Assembly: GCA_018873245.2 (NCBI GenBank)
Contig: JAEMBT020000005.1
Location: 5,814,001 to 5,878,000, forward strand
Length of the DNA: 64,000 bases
Direction of reading: 5' to 3'
DNA from: Archegozetes longisetosus
Lineage: Eukaryota; Arthropoda; Arachnida; Sarcoptiformes; Trhypochthoniidae
Part shown: positions 39,685 to 52,697 of the stretch, one piece after another
Layout of the letters: each line of letters opens with the position of its first letter
Numbering within the stretch: position 1 is the stretch's first letter
Program-made: the position numbers and the translations under genes
The notes under the pieces: model-generated
The model's input: only the letters and a program-made list of their open reading frames with translations
Told to the model about the DNA's origin: nothing
The model's database searches: none

Positions 39685-40405
39685 GTCAAGTTAGCTCAGT
39701 TCTGTTAGGAAGTGTTCATGTTTAGTGTATTAGATGTGCACCTATATAAGCACTATAGCATAGAAAAACGTTCAAAAGAGAAAAACTATCTGAGGGACAC
39801 AAGCAATATTACACTTAGTATATAGACGATGATTGTCACATTTGCTTTTACTCTACATACAATGCTTATACGTATGAAACCTATTTCTACGTACAATACT
39901 TATAAGTCTTATACGTATGAAACCTATTGCAAACTATTGCAGCGCATTTTCTTTCCGCAGATCTATGGGCAAAACATCGTAAAAGCTGCTAAAAAATAGT
40001 GAATAATATTATTGTAAGTACGTAATTGCTCGAATCTCCTCCTACTAAAGCAAAGACCACTCCTTGGTGATAGTCGAGCGTATGTGGTGATGGTGATCGA
40101 TGAAAGAGTGGAGAAGGAGGAGTTAGAATGGAAGTCCACCTTAGATGGTAGCCCAGCTTAGATTCTAGTCTACAGCATCAACTGTTCATAACTTTTGTAT
40201 ATCTAAAAGAGGTTGTATACCTCTCTAGTATGTCTCTCTCTCCTACACCTCTCTTGTATACCTCTCTCTAACATTAACGACCAAATTAAGTGATTTGACT
40301 TCAAATATCCACAAATACTTTCTCATCACTTGTGATTGTTTTGTAAGCATTTAGTTGAAAAATAGTGAATTTATGCATAAATATTCAACATAAGAAGTGA
40401 CTGAA

Positions 40406-41820
40406 ATGTTAACTCACAAGTCATATCAAGATTCGTCAAACTGTATGATCTCAGCTCCAAATTATACAAATATGAGTTCGTCGATGAGTCCATCAATGTC
40501 TTACACGATGTCTAGCATGAACATGTCCGGCTATTCATCAGCTGCCGGCACATTTACACCAAATATGATAACATCGAATGCGGTTCCGATGGGATCAAGT
40601 GTCAGTGCACCAACAGCTACAGGTATGTCAGGCATTCCTGGGTCCGGCGGCGGCCCCACCGGTGGCCCGTGTATGTCACCGGCCGCGGGTAGTACTGTGA
40701 CACCGCTAACATCTATGAACTCACTTAACTCTCACGGGATGAACGGGATGACATCTCCTACTTGTATGGGGTCCATGACCTCAATGAACGGAGCCTTAGT
40801 GTCAAGTAGAGAGTTTGGTTCGTCATCCTCTTCAGACCCGATGGGTACGGGGGCCAACACACTGTTGCAAAGGGCAAGAGCTGATAAGACGTATAGAAGA
40901 AGTTACACACACGCGAAACCTCCGTATTCTTATATATCACTGATAACGATGGCTATACAGAACTGTCCTTCTAGAATGTTAACATTAAGTGAGATCTATC
41001 AGTTCATTATGGACTTGTTTCCCTATTACCGACAAAATCAGCAAAGATGGCAAAACTCCATTCGACATTCGCTTAGTTTCAACGATTGTTTTCTCAAAGT
41101 TCCCCGAACTCCTGATAAGCCGGGCAAAGGCAGCTTTGGACACTGCATCCTGACTCGGGTAATATGTTTGAAAATGGTTGTTATCTTAGACGACAGAAAC
41201 GGTTTAAATGTGAAAAGAAAGAGTCCGTTCGACAGTCGCAGAAAGCCAATAGTTCGGGTTCGACCAGTGGTAACAGCAATAGTCACGGATCTATTGGCAA
41301 TTCGAGCAAAGGCACGATCGACAGCAGCCATCAGAACAGTGGTCAGACGGGCGGCGGTGGCAGTACTGGTGCTGTCAGCCCAAACCCAATGAATGGTGCT
41401 ATGACTGATCCATACTCCTCACATCATCATCATCACCATTTAGACCATCGACAGATAGACCAAGATTGTTCTAAGTTAGACTCATCAGGACATCATCACC
41501 CGTCAGCGATGGAGCACCACATGCACCCTGGTCTGTACGGATCGCACCAGACTCGAGGACTGACAGATCCGAGCGTACTTCACCACCAAAGCATGTTGAT
41601 AGCAGGTCAGTTGAAAGCTGATCCACATTATAACTCGACTAGAGATCACCCGTTTTCGATCTCGAGCATTATTGCGAGTGAGAATAAAGCAGATATGAAA
41701 CTGTATGAGATGCAATACGGCGCTTATCCACCTCTTTCTCCTTTAGCACCAGGCCATACAACTATGTCAAATGACACATCATCGTATTATCATCATTCCT
41801 CTCTATATCATTCCACATAA
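40406..41820 (+). CDS. FoxA: FoxA / fork head transcription factor, with one missing base in the forkhead domain
   Basis: A single uninterrupted coding region, about 471 residues once one missing base is allowed for. ATG 40406 is the first methionine after an in-frame TAA at 40391. An N-terminal Met/Ser/Gly-rich region carries the FoxA conserved motif [14 protein letters not shown] (about 30-43). The forkhead DNA-binding domain runs about 169-270: [16 protein letters not shown], recognition helix [16 protein letters not shown], then after the break [17 protein letters not shown]. The C-terminal part has Gly/Ser- and His-rich stretches and the conserved FoxA motif [14 protein letters not shown] (about 415-428), a repressor-binding or activation segment in the family. 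FoxA proteins are pioneer factors for gut and endoderm and for head and tail development. At 41135-41137 the run encoding Phe-Trp of GKGSFWTL has one T too few, shifting the frame; the rest continues perfectly in the next frame. A polyadenylation signal lies at 42348-42353. Its wide, gene-free surroundings suit a developmental regulator. Confidence 0.95.
41135..41138 (+). other. single-base frameshift in the FoxA forkhead domain
   Basis: The frame reads KGSF then GHCILTRV, whereas every FoxA protein continues [13 protein letters not shown]; that continuation is present one frame over. One T absent from a T-run (three seen, four expected) explains it. No intron signal is present. Confidence 0.92.
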
Positions 41821-42347
41821 AATCCCAAATTATCATTAACTCTCTATTTTTTTGACTATTTTATTATTTTCGGCCAATCTGTGAATTTGATGAAAGTTAA
41901 TGAAGTTGATGAAAGTTGATGATAGTTACTGAAAGTTTCAAACTTGACAAAAAGTTTGAAATGAAGCCCAAGAGTTAGATGAAAATAGTCTTCAAATGCA
42001 TTTGGACAGAGAAAGGGGAGTGTTGTGAAAACGATATTCGGAAATAAGGCTAACTATAAAGAAACATGTATTAATATTATTATTACCACTATTATTATTA
42101 CACTATTATCTTCTCCTGAGTTTATACTCGATGCATTTGTTGGATTGTTGTACGTTCTATTTCTCTGACAAACAAACAAACAAACAAAAAAATAGAAAAA
42201 ATGTAAGATATAAATGAATATAATCTCATTTGGATATACATGAATGTAATTGAAATATATATATATATATCTATCTTATATATATATGTTTCTATTGTTC
42301 ACACATAAGATATTGGCCTAGTAATAGCAAATGCTTTAGCATAAACG

Positions 42348-42353
42348 AATAAA
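42348..42353 (+). terminator. candidate FoxA polyadenylation signal
   Basis: AATAAA 528 bp after the FoxA stop codon, in AT-rich DNA where such hexamers also arise by chance. Confidence 0.4.
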
Positions 42354-43678
42354 ATATTTGTTTTAAATAATAACCCAACGATTAGAAAACAACACAATTT
42401 CCAATTTATGTACATTTAATTATCTCATAATTACAAATAGGCTTTACTTATGATTTCGATTTGATTAGTGTCAACAAATATAAATATATAAATATTATAT
42501 ATTTAACTTATATATAGGAGTCTCTATCAAGTAAATAATCTGTTTTCTTCTATCAACTATTGTAAATTAGTTAATATTATTACTAAATATTACTACGAAT
42601 ATTATTACCAAACACGTTTTATTTAGTTTTTTATTTAGTTAATATCTATTCAGACCCTACATTGCATTTTTGGGCAAATATTTCATGCAAGGTGAATGTT
42701 ACTGCGTTTTTTTGTTTAGGCCAAATAGTCAGGCATTAAGACAGTTTAGTTTAGGTATTAAAACAGTCAGGTATTCAAATAGGCATTCAAATAGTCAGCT
42801 ATTGAAATAGTCAAGCATTAAGGCATTGCTAAATCTTACGTAGGCGTCACAAGTGATCCTCCCTTGACATGAAATTTACAAAACTTCTCTAAAGGCACGT
42901 GCTTTACCTGACCACCCAAGGCTTTGACTAGTTGACCCTACCTCAGAAGCTGACCTGACCACCCCTTGGGCAAAATATTGCTGTTGTGTTGAAAATTCTA
43001 TTCTTTTTGTGTTTCAATGTGTCGAGAAAGTGAATTAAGCTCTAAAGAAAAGTCAAGTTTAGAGCAGAAAACTGCTTAACTTGTGAATCAAGTATTCTAT
43101 TCTGGCATCTTCTCCAAATTCTAAATTCACAAGTGGAGAACTAGATTTGAACAAAATATAAAATATGCACTTTTCATGGTTTCACTTTTAGTGCCAGCCT
43201 AAAAAAGAGATTTGTAGTAAAAGAGAGAGATTTGTACTAAAAGAGAGATTTATACTAAATGAATGAGTAAACAGAAAATGAACGCTTTTGCATAATACAT
43301 AAGATGATAGAAAAGTACTATTTGGTTGCATTAACATTAAAGTATTCCATGTATTTGTAGCTAATTCTTGAAGATTTCAAGCTTAGGCGCTGACAAATAC
43401 TCGTTAATATATAGACGGCTGAGAGAAAAATTGAAAAATACCAAATTCAAATGGGTCTTACATGGAATTTTGGACAATAAGTGCACATTTGCCATTAGTG
43501 AGATTGTCCTAACCTATAGTGTTGTCGTCCACCTGCGTTTGAAGTAAAGCAGTAGTGTTAATACATAGTGAAATAAAACCTATGTTGGCCGCAAACGAAT
43601 GCGTGTGAAACCCGGAACGCCTATAGCGCACATAGACACCTGCAATAGATCTGCCGCCAAACCAGCAACATTCATTCT

Positions 43679-43722
43679 ACCATCATTTTACCATCATTTT
43701 ACTATCATTTGCCATCATTTAC
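43679..43722. repeat. 11-bp minisatellite, 4 copies
   Basis: Four units of accatcatttt with small changes. Confidence 0.88.
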
Positions 43723-43741
43723 TGTTGCGATTGATCGCGAT

Positions 43742-43808
43742 CCGTTCCTTACCATCCCCTACCGTTCCTTACTATCCCCTACCATTCCTTACCATGCCTG
43801 CTATTCCT
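43742..43808. repeat. 20-bp minisatellite, ~3 copies
   Basis: Units of ccgttccttaccatccccta; the third copy is diverged. It is separated by only 19 bp from the 11-bp array to its left. Confidence 0.88.
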
Positions 43809-44582
43809 TAATTGTAATTAACACACCTGTCAAAGTTATGTCTTAACAGTGTTTTGATTGATTTGTATGAGAAAATCAATATATTTTAAAGCTTGCCTTT
43901 TTATCAATAGAACGATAACTATGCAGTTTTGCATAAATAAATAAATAGATTATGTCGTAAATAAAGTTAACGAGCTGTTCGGCTTTCGCAAATCGTCACA
44001 ATCGATTGTCAAGTTTACACTTTCAGTTGCTGACCAACAAAAACTTGTTTTGTCTTCACAAGCGGTTCTTTCATCTAGATTTGATATAAAATTGATCAAA
44101 ACAGATCCAGACTGATCCAAATTTAATCAAAATTAATCGATCAGTGCAAAGGTAGAGAATGGAAATTTGGGTCTAAGTTCAAATAGTAGTAAGTTTGCAA
44201 TAATGTTAATGTACTGAATCATTATCTGAAAGAGCTGATATGCATTTGAGATCATATGAGACATTAAGGCCAGACTAGAAACACGTGCCATGAGGTGAGT
44301 CGTTCCTCTTTAAAATTGTTCACCTTTGCTGCGACCTACGATAACATTATCATATTTATCATATCGACCTAAAAATAATAACAGTAACGCACAGTATACT
44401 TCATATTTGATTGTTTTCTATTACTCTGCTTAATGAGACGTAACCAATTAGGAGACATTGGGGAACATCAATACTAAGAGAATATTAGGAACCACTTTGC
44501 ACTTCCTAACACTCATATCTCAACTAACCTAAAGCACTAGGAAACCTGATGGATTTTAGGTAATATATTAGCACGTGTTGAG

Positions 44583-44624
44583 CAGGAAATGCGCTGGTTT
44601 TTAACATTCATTTTGCATTTCCTG
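44583..44624. repeat. inverted repeat / hairpin, 10-bp arms
   Basis: CAGGAAATGC and GCATTTCCTG are perfect complements separated by a 22-nt loop. The stem is too short for a typical microRNA precursor. Confidence 0.7.
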
Positions 44625-46534
44625 TCGCACGACTGGATCTCTCAATGCAAATGTCAGGTGAACCTACACGATCACCTATTAGGCGGATGTATTGGATTGA
44701 AATTCAAACACAATCATAATAATGAATCAAACTCAGGGCTCTGTCACTAACCTAATCATTATAAACGCTTCTGTGGGAAAACCATAAAAAGGCCTTTACT
44801 TTTGGTAATGTCAGAAACAAAATGCGGATCTAATTCTATATTATTAACAAAATGCAAAACAGGATTACCTATTCCTTTATTCACGAGTATGAATATTACT
44901 AAAGTATTAGCTATGTACACCGTGTCTCATTGCATTACAATTGAATTCTCACGTCTTCCAACTCGATTTTTCACTTTTTCTAACTTTCGTAATTAATTAT
45001 TCAATTATTTTGGATTTAATGCTCACAAGTTAATGCTTAACATTCAATCCCTAAGACTTAATGTTCCAGACCCAATCCTTAAGACTAAACATTTAAGATT
45101 GAGTCCTTAGTGCTGAACGTTTAAGATGCAACGCTTAGGACGAAAGGTCTGAAGTAGATTTTGATCGCACACCGTTTGCAATGTTAGATTTAGTTTAGAT
45201 CTACTTTTTGTCCGATCAGTCGAGAAGTTACTTAAAGATGAATTATTCAATCATTTACTATTGTGTTTGATTTTTGGTGCAAAAATAAAAATATAGTTTA
45301 GATTAGAGCTTGAATTGGAAACCAAGACAACCATTAACTATGTAAACAGTGGTACTTTGATTATTTGCCGATCAAATTTGAAATTTACTCGAAATTTGTT
45401 CAAACTGAAAACGTTAAATATTTCAGAAAACTAACTGAAAAACTAAATGATTGAGTTGACTTAGCAAGATGACAGGTATATAATATGAGTTTTCAAGATG
45501 AAAGTACATAATGTCAATTAATCTCATTCATAAAACTATAGGTTGCTATCTAACAGTTGCTATCATAAATTCAATGTTTGACTCATGAAATGTTTTCTAA
45601 ATTAGACAAAGACTCTTATTATCGCAATTATGATTCACTTGCAGGAATGTGAATACACTTTAATCTAAATTGATTAGTATGAAAATACTTTAATATGAAA
45701 TATACATTAATACTAGTTATAATAATTATTAGTAAACACGACTGGTTTGTAGGGTTTCTATAGTTAGCAGAGTTTGTAGAGTTTGTACAATTAGTCAAAT
45801 TTCTTATTGGATTGAGTTTAATAAAAAACATAGTTGTTCACAAATGATGGCAACGATGGTAATGATGGTAATGTTTTTTATGTTGAAGGTTTCAATAAAC
45901 TTGTAGCTAATGCCAAATTTCCGGCATTAGTTCAGCCTTTATCTTCAGTGACAATTGTTGCCATTAAATTGCTTAAATGATTCGTTATTCAGCGCATTAA
46001 GAGTGATGTCCATTTGGTTATACAATTAAATAGTTGTGGGCGTAATAGTAATAGTGATGCAATTGTTTAGTCTGGTTTGCCTGAAGAGTTAAAAGCATAG
46101 AATGTGATAGAAGTTAGTTCGCAAGGCATTCGATCAATGGAATTGATGGTAATTTGTGTTAGTGTGTAGTGTTTTTTATACAGACGATCAACCTCCCAGA
46201 GCGTATAACAATAAGCCGGAAAAAGAGCCCCCGACAGCCTAAGGCCTAACTTGCAGTCCAACCAAATGTTCACTTCACTTTTCAACCTCCCTCTCAAAGA
46301 CACTTATCAGTTAGCCCAGCATTAGTTCTCAACTTAAACATTGCTAGTCTTACAGCTCTCTTACATTTTATTCATGAATCATATTTCTAAAGTTTAACGT
46401 TCACTTTGAAAACGTCTCTCTTCACTTGTTCCGATAGCGTTGAAGACCTATGAGTTAGGCAGGCATTAATTCAAAGCTAGTCATATAGTTGTCTTAGATT
46501 TGATTAACCGACGGTATTTCTAAAGTTGAATATT

Positions 46535-46596
46535 TGATAAGAAGTGAGCGAATGGTAGATATAAATGATAAGAAGTGAACGAATGGTAGATATAAG
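46535..46596. repeat. 31-bp direct duplication
   Basis: Two adjacent 31-bp copies beginning tgataagaagtgagcgaatg differ at two positions (one internal, one at the last base), indicating a recent duplication. Confidence 0.92.
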
Positions 46597-47181
46597 CATA
46601 TATCTCATCCATATATATACAGTATATATATATATATATATATAAGGGCACAGTATGTGTAGTGCAGCAGACAGTAGGGAATTATGATATCATATTGATT
46701 GTGATTAATTTAATTCATGCGTTAGTAAATGCAATTTGGGCACAAGTGCTTTATTATTCAAAATGCCTCTTTGTTGGGATAATCAGTATCGCCTATGGGT
46801 CACAACGCATTCATGCTGTATCGCCTATCCTTCAAATGCATTCATACAGTATTATAAGATTTGATGAAAGCACTATAGCTTCCAGCGAATACATTTTTCT
46901 ATTTTATGATTGACAGATGGTTAGTTGTAGTCGATTTGCTAAATGGTTAAACTGTTTAGACACTTGCCTTATGCAACTTATTACATATTTTATCGCTTAC
47001 TGTAAAGATATAATGTGGTCAATGAAACCAACCAAACCGTTCAATTTCATTTTTATCGTTCATATAATATCATATCATATAATTCTTGCAACATGTTATT
47101 AAAGATAGTATAATACAATGATCTCTGATCAGTTTTAAACATGACAGCAGTGCCGCTCTCGTTGGCTCTGTCGCTCTCCCG

Positions 47182-47184
<3 letters not shown>

Positions 47185-47222
<38 letters not shown>
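47185..47222. repeat. (TC)19 microsatellite
   Basis: Uninterrupted TC dinucleotide run of 38 bp. Confidence 0.97.
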
Positions 47223-47225
<3 letters not shown>

Positions 47226-48102
47226 TTCTTTATTAATCATACTTTTCTAAAAGTGAGTTGAGAGAAACGTTAAAGTTATGTAACTTAATTTAATAAAGCG
47301 TTGACAGAAAGGCAGTTGATAGTTAAAAAGAGAAAGAGAGAGTTACCGGAACAACGGACTAACTCGTCGACCTATTACATCTAGTTCCTAAGCAACAAAA
47401 GATTATTTAGTGAATTAAGTTTCGTAGAGGTGTTGCAATAAATTGTTTGTTCCGTTTTGGGCTGCGCTCGCGATTTGAGAGAAGGTTTTATCAGTTTTAT
47501 GTACATTTTATTTACTGCCTCTTTCCTGTTTTCGTATTGAGTCACATTAGAAATTATTCAACAAACCAGTACTATTACTAAATTAGTAATCAATTTATAG
47601 TAAACTTCATCAATATAGACCTCATTCTGTTGGTACAACGCTGTAAACCCCCATATCTTTAGTGTTAATTCAATGAGAGGTCAATTAGTAACTAATTTGT
47701 AGTAAACGTTAATGTCTAGAGCTAATTGCTATAAAGCCCTATCTCTAACGTTAAACAAGCGACAAATAGTGCTTTATAACACTATAACAGTTTATAGCAG
47801 AGAGCCAGCGATATTTGCCGTAATAGTTATAATGTTTATGTTTTGAAGGCAATGAATATTAAGTTATATGTTTGACACATGTTTCACTTTAGCAAATACT
47901 GCATAGCTCAAATCAAGTGCCAAATCAAGGCCTGGTTTACCTGCATTCCTACTTAATACACATATTACTTATGCACACTATTATTTTACATTTTCTACTA
48001 TTGTTTATCTCATTATTTTGCTTACTTTCGTTTCTGCCTAATATTTGCTTCGTCTGGATTTTAGAAATTGTCGACCCCTCCAGCATTATGTTATACAAAC
48101 CA

Positions 48103-48190
48103 ATTCTGCTATGCAACCAACTCTTCTATGCAAGTCTATTCCGCTATGCAAGCCTATTCTGTTATGCAAACCTATTCTGTTATATAAACG
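48103..48190. repeat. 18-bp minisatellite, 5 copies
   Basis: Five units of 17-18 bp near attctgctatgcaaacct. The unit length is close to a codon multiple, so an artefactual open frame spans it. Confidence 0.85.
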
Positions 48191-48887
48191 TTATTATCTT
48201 GTTGAAATGCTAAAATAAGGATTATTTAGTGGCTCATCTTTAGAATTATATTAATAATTTCTCGTAGAATAAGTGTGTACACATGAAGAAGCCTAACCAT
48301 TTTTAGCATTTTTTCTCGTTTTTACGGCTAATGTTGGTCTATATATTATACAAACATGTGTTTTCTGTAAACTAGAATATAATCGTTCTTTTCATTCAAA
48401 TGAATTGTCGAAATGATTTTCAAGTTATTTTAATGACAGGTTGAGCAAACACATATGTTGGTGACGGAGTATAAATATCTGGGAGATTGTTGGCAATAAA
48501 CTAGATTGGGTATTTAGTGAAAAACAAGCATTTTATTTAAAGGTGTAAGAGTGAATTTAGAAAATAATAGTTCTATTAATTGAAACAAATAAGAATAGTC
48601 TAAAACTTGATAGTTCTAGTTTTAGCTAACTCTATTATTTGTCAGTAGTATTTGCCGATTCACTTTAGATCAACATGTTTTTAGCCAATCAAATATTTGT
48701 CATTTTTAATGGTGAAAAGTAAAGTGTAAGCATTTCTGATGCACTTATCAAGTCGAGACTTAGAATATTACTAAACCAAATATACACACACATACATACA
48801 TATATATACACATATATAGACACGTATATATACATATATATACACTATGTTATGTAATATTTGATGATGTTTGATTTGGAGTTTTGC

Positions 48888-48892
<5 letters not shown>

Positions 48893-48966
<74 letters not shown>
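48893..48966. repeat. (CA)37 microsatellite
   Basis: The longest simple repeat in the window, an uninterrupted CA run of 74 bp, preceded by about 100 bp of alternating TA/CA (atatatacac) sequence that could adopt Z-DNA-like structure. Confidence 0.97.
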
Positions 48967-48971
<5 letters not shown>

Positions 48972-50182
48972 ATACAGACAAAGTGCAAAATTACTTTGTG
49001 CACTATCAGCACAATTGCATACACTTAGACGATCGGCCACTGGCATAAAGTCCCATCAGTAACGCTAGCTGAATTGAAGATATGACTTTATAGCATAGAG
49101 TGACTAAGTGTATCAGGGCTTATATGAATCATTACTTATATTTGTCGAGTTTCGTATCTTCTGTTATATATTGGTGCAGTTCTACCTTAAAGCAAATATG
49201 TAAATAAACGTTATTTTGTGCCCCATCACTAATTCCAAATATGTACACAGAAGTAGACTGTATAAAGAGTAGACTGTATAAAGAGTGCCCTGAATTACTA
49301 TTTAGTCAATTTCTCAACTCGATTCAAGGCAGTCCTGATCGAGTTCTCTCTATGATTGCGTTACTTTTCTCAACCGTTCAAGACAAGAATATTCTGCTTT
49401 CCAGATAAATTAGGCGTTAAGCCTCGCGGCATGTTTTCGATATAAACTTATGTGATATCTGTGCAAAATATGTTAGAAAACAAGACTGAATGAAAAGTTT
49501 TGCTTCGATCGCATATCTCATACGCTATACGTGCGAAGAATTGAATGGTTTGTATTGAAACCGTAAGTTTCGATATTACTTATTCATCGAAAATAAGGCG
49601 GATTTTATTCTGGTAAAATATGTAATTCGATGTGTTATGTTATTCGAAACATAAAATAGACGTCATGTAGTGTCACGATTCGGTATGTTATAAGACAATA
49701 TTTTATTTATACAATTTTTTATTACTGCCGTTTCTATGCTTCGCAATCAAATTAGTTGTGCGCAATAATAACACTAACCTTACACTCGGCTATATTTTGT
49801 TTATATATGAAAACCAAATATAAATTTCAAATTAAGTATTCATCTCGAAAATACAATATATGTGTTACTGTTTCTATTTTAATCTTAAAATAAAAATTAT
49901 TATTATTTCAACGTTTATTCTAAATAACCAGAGGATCACAACTTGAGAATTTTGCGCAAGCTGACAATCTAATGCAGGCTTACAATTCAATGCAACTGTG
50001 TGATAGCCAGTTCTGGTCACGTGTGTATTAGAGTTAAATCATTTTTATAGTGCGGATGTGAATTTCTTCACAGAGATCTTAGAAAGATATGATGTGATAT
50101 TCATTATACACCTTTTGTCGGTCTTTTGACAAAGCGTAGATTTGATGGCAGCTGAATTTATAAGTGCGAAAAGTAACAGCAA

Positions 50183-50252
50183 ATTCAGTACATTGAGCAG
50201 ATTCAGCACATTCAGCACATTCGGCACATTCAACACACTCAGCCCATTCACC
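50183..50252. repeat. 9-bp minisatellite, ~7.7 copies
   Basis: Units of attcagcac with one or two substitutions each. It gives spurious Cys/Ala/Glu-rich peptides on the minus strand. Confidence 0.9.
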
Positions 50253-51130
50253 ATCCATAGTATTAATTGAATAGGACTGAAAAATATATGCCTCTTTCTT
50301 CCTCTTTATTGCGTGTACCGCCAACAGAGTCATTCAAGTAGTAAAACCATTTTTTTCACGCCCATTTAATAATACTTTACAACCTTTTAATTGCTATATT
50401 AATCAATTGTCGTTTACTAGCTATTGATAGGTAGAATATTCTGCATCTTATTATTGCAATTTGTTAATGAAGTAATGAATGAGTCACATTTGAGTCACGT
50501 ATCTGATACAAATAGCTCTAATTTGACAATACATGCGAACAACTTATAAATAATTCTAATTAATACCATCTCAATAATACTCTAATTTGCATTACATTCA
50601 ATTGTATTGCTCTGCTCTTTTTAAGCTATTTGTAAAGATGACAATATTTGCAGGGATCACAGTATTTTCCAATACAATCGTTCAATCGCTGGCATTACGC
50701 CGATTATGTCTATGTTATACGCATTGATCATGGATTTAGAAACGCAGGAAATTCATTGATGACAACATTTCGGTCCTGCTAGTTGTGAATTTGGTTGCCA
50801 ATAAAATCGACTAAATTTCATTGAATGCTTTCCCTAAAGGCAAAGGTTATTGCATTGCGGAAACAATATATTGCAGATTAAAGATAGTCATGTTCTCTCC
50901 GAATAAATGAAAACAAAGTGCAGAAATAAGCACGAAAATCCCCAACTTACATCTAGTTTTCTAAAGTAATCAATAAGGCTTTAAGCTATTCATTTTGCCA
51001 GGTATACAATCATGCTAAAGAACTTAATCATTTTGATAATTATGTTTCAAACGCATATTTAGCTATATTTGGTTATATTTTAAATATTTTTAGTTAAATT
51101 TGAACTACTTTTAGTTATTTTCTTAGCTAT

Positions 51131-51215
51131 ATTTGAACTATTTTAAACTATTTTTAACTATTTTTAACTACCTTTAACTACTTTTAACTATCTCCCAACT
51201 ATTTTTCAGCTACTA
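51131..51215. repeat. 10-bp AT-rich repeat
   Basis: About eight imperfect copies of aactattttt, with more decayed copies extending left to about 51057. Confidence 0.8.
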
Positions 51216-52504
51216 ATATATGTATAAAAAATCACTTATTTCTATTTCAAATCTTTGTCAATTATTTTTATCGATATTGAATAAAAGACTTGATGTCTAG
51301 CTAGATGAATAGATCTAGTTTAGATATATAGAATGATGAAGAGAAAAACTATTTAGTGTTATGCAGTCACTAAAGCAGTTATGTTAATAGATGAGAAAAA
51401 GTTTGGCGCAAAAATCAATGTTCACTTTGAGTGAGAGCATCGGAGTGTATACAATCAAATGAAACAGTATTTCAATGCAACGTTACGACTTGCCTGTCCG
51501 TTGTGACCGTTTGTTTGCATTACATTCGAGACTGCTGTGAATATGAAGCAAAAGTAATGGCAAACTTTAGGCAAAAGTAATAGGAAAGTGTGTGGAATAG
51601 TAATAGCAAAGTGTATGGAATAGGAGAGTTTAGGCAAATGTATGTTTTTTGATCTATATATGGATATTTTCGCAAAACACCACTAAGTTTCTAAAGTGAA
51701 TAAGAAATTTGAATTGCGCCAATATTTTTATAAGTCACTGTTTGCTTTTCTCAGCTCTATCTAACAACTCCACTTTTGAAAATAGCACCCGACCTTTGCC
51801 TCCAAGTTTCTCCTTTGTATTACCTTCAACGCCATGCAATCCAATATGATTACTATTGCAGAAATACGATACGCAACAACGAACATAACTTTCAATATTT
51901 TATACTTAACTAATTATATCGTACAACTATTTTCTTCCTTCAATGATCAACTTTTGGTATCTTTCTTGAAAAGCTATAGAAATGAAATGATCTATCAATG
52001 TAATAATGACTTAATTTTGATAAAAGGATCCAAACAATAATCGTTAGCAGCAAATGGTTGAGTATACAACTTATGCTCGAATTTATTTGAGTATTTATAT
52101 TAAAAGTAACTGTCTCTCATAAACACATTTAAGCTGATGTTTAGACGATTAATCGATTAAAAATTGAATGTAACGTTAAAGAGATAAATAAACAAAAATT
52201 GACTGAAAAAGTGGTTCATTTTCAATTAAACATAAATCGATTAAATGAATAGTAATATAAAAAACGTATTGAATTAAGTAGATCTTGTTTTGTTTATTAT
52301 AACAGTTGTTGTAATAATTAACATTGAATCTAATAAACGCAATTGAAGTGCCATTCAAATTAGTCTGTCATCACCTAATGGTATTCGTTGATCACTTGGA
52401 TGGATGATAATCTATTTGGTCAAGTTATAGTTATCGTTTGTGTAACGAGTAAACACAACAGAAAGAAAACCTCATTTATGAATGTTAGATAAGATGCAAT
52501 CACT

Positions 52505-52697
52505 TTTGGAGAACACTGTTCTGCAGAAGAGTATGCAGGAGAAGAGTATTTTGGATAACAGAGTGTTTTGGAGAGTAGTGTTTAGGAGAATAGTGTTCGG
52601 AGAACAGAGTCGTTTGGAGAACAGAGTCGTTTGGAGAACAGAGTCGTTTGGAGAACAGAGTCGTTTGGAGAACAGACTCTTGGAGAACAGACTCTTT
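52505..52697. repeat. 17-bp minisatellite
   Basis: Four identical copies of ggagaacagagtcgttt occupy 52599-52666, followed by two variant copies and preceded by several decayed ones (gagaacactgttctgcag, ggataacagagtgtttt). The homogeneous core with decayed edges points to recent internal expansion. Confidence 0.92.

Larger units (their letters stand above)
33511..40405. other. upstream FoxA flank, no confirmed gene
   Basis: This contains tandem arrays at 34773-34891, 35554-35665, 37021-37056, 38869-38913 and 39575-39684, a 22-bp perfect palindrome at 35846-35867, a purine-rich GA tract around 36596-36720, a GC-richer island at 37546-37652, and a long minus-strand open frame at 38386-38751 of unknown meaning. 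CT/GA-rich clusters at about 40225-40275 lie just upstream of the FoxA start and resemble GAGA-type promoter tracts; that role is inferred. Confidence 0.55.

Noticed and set aside
41135-41138. Programmed frameshift or tiny intron in FoxA
   Set aside because: No canonical slippery site, and one absent base cannot be an intron; simple deletion or sequence error fits better.
43599-43811. 70-codon plus-strand frame in a GC-richer patch
   Set aside because: Two thirds of it is two adjacent minisatellites; the first 25 codons alone are not enough to call a gene.
48771-49062. Cys/Val-rich or His/Thr-rich proteins on either strand
   Set aside because: Entirely produced by the CA microsatellite.
50045-50333. 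Cys/Ala/Glu-rich and Leu/Asn-rich minus-strand frames
   Set aside because: Produced by the 9-bp tandem repeat.
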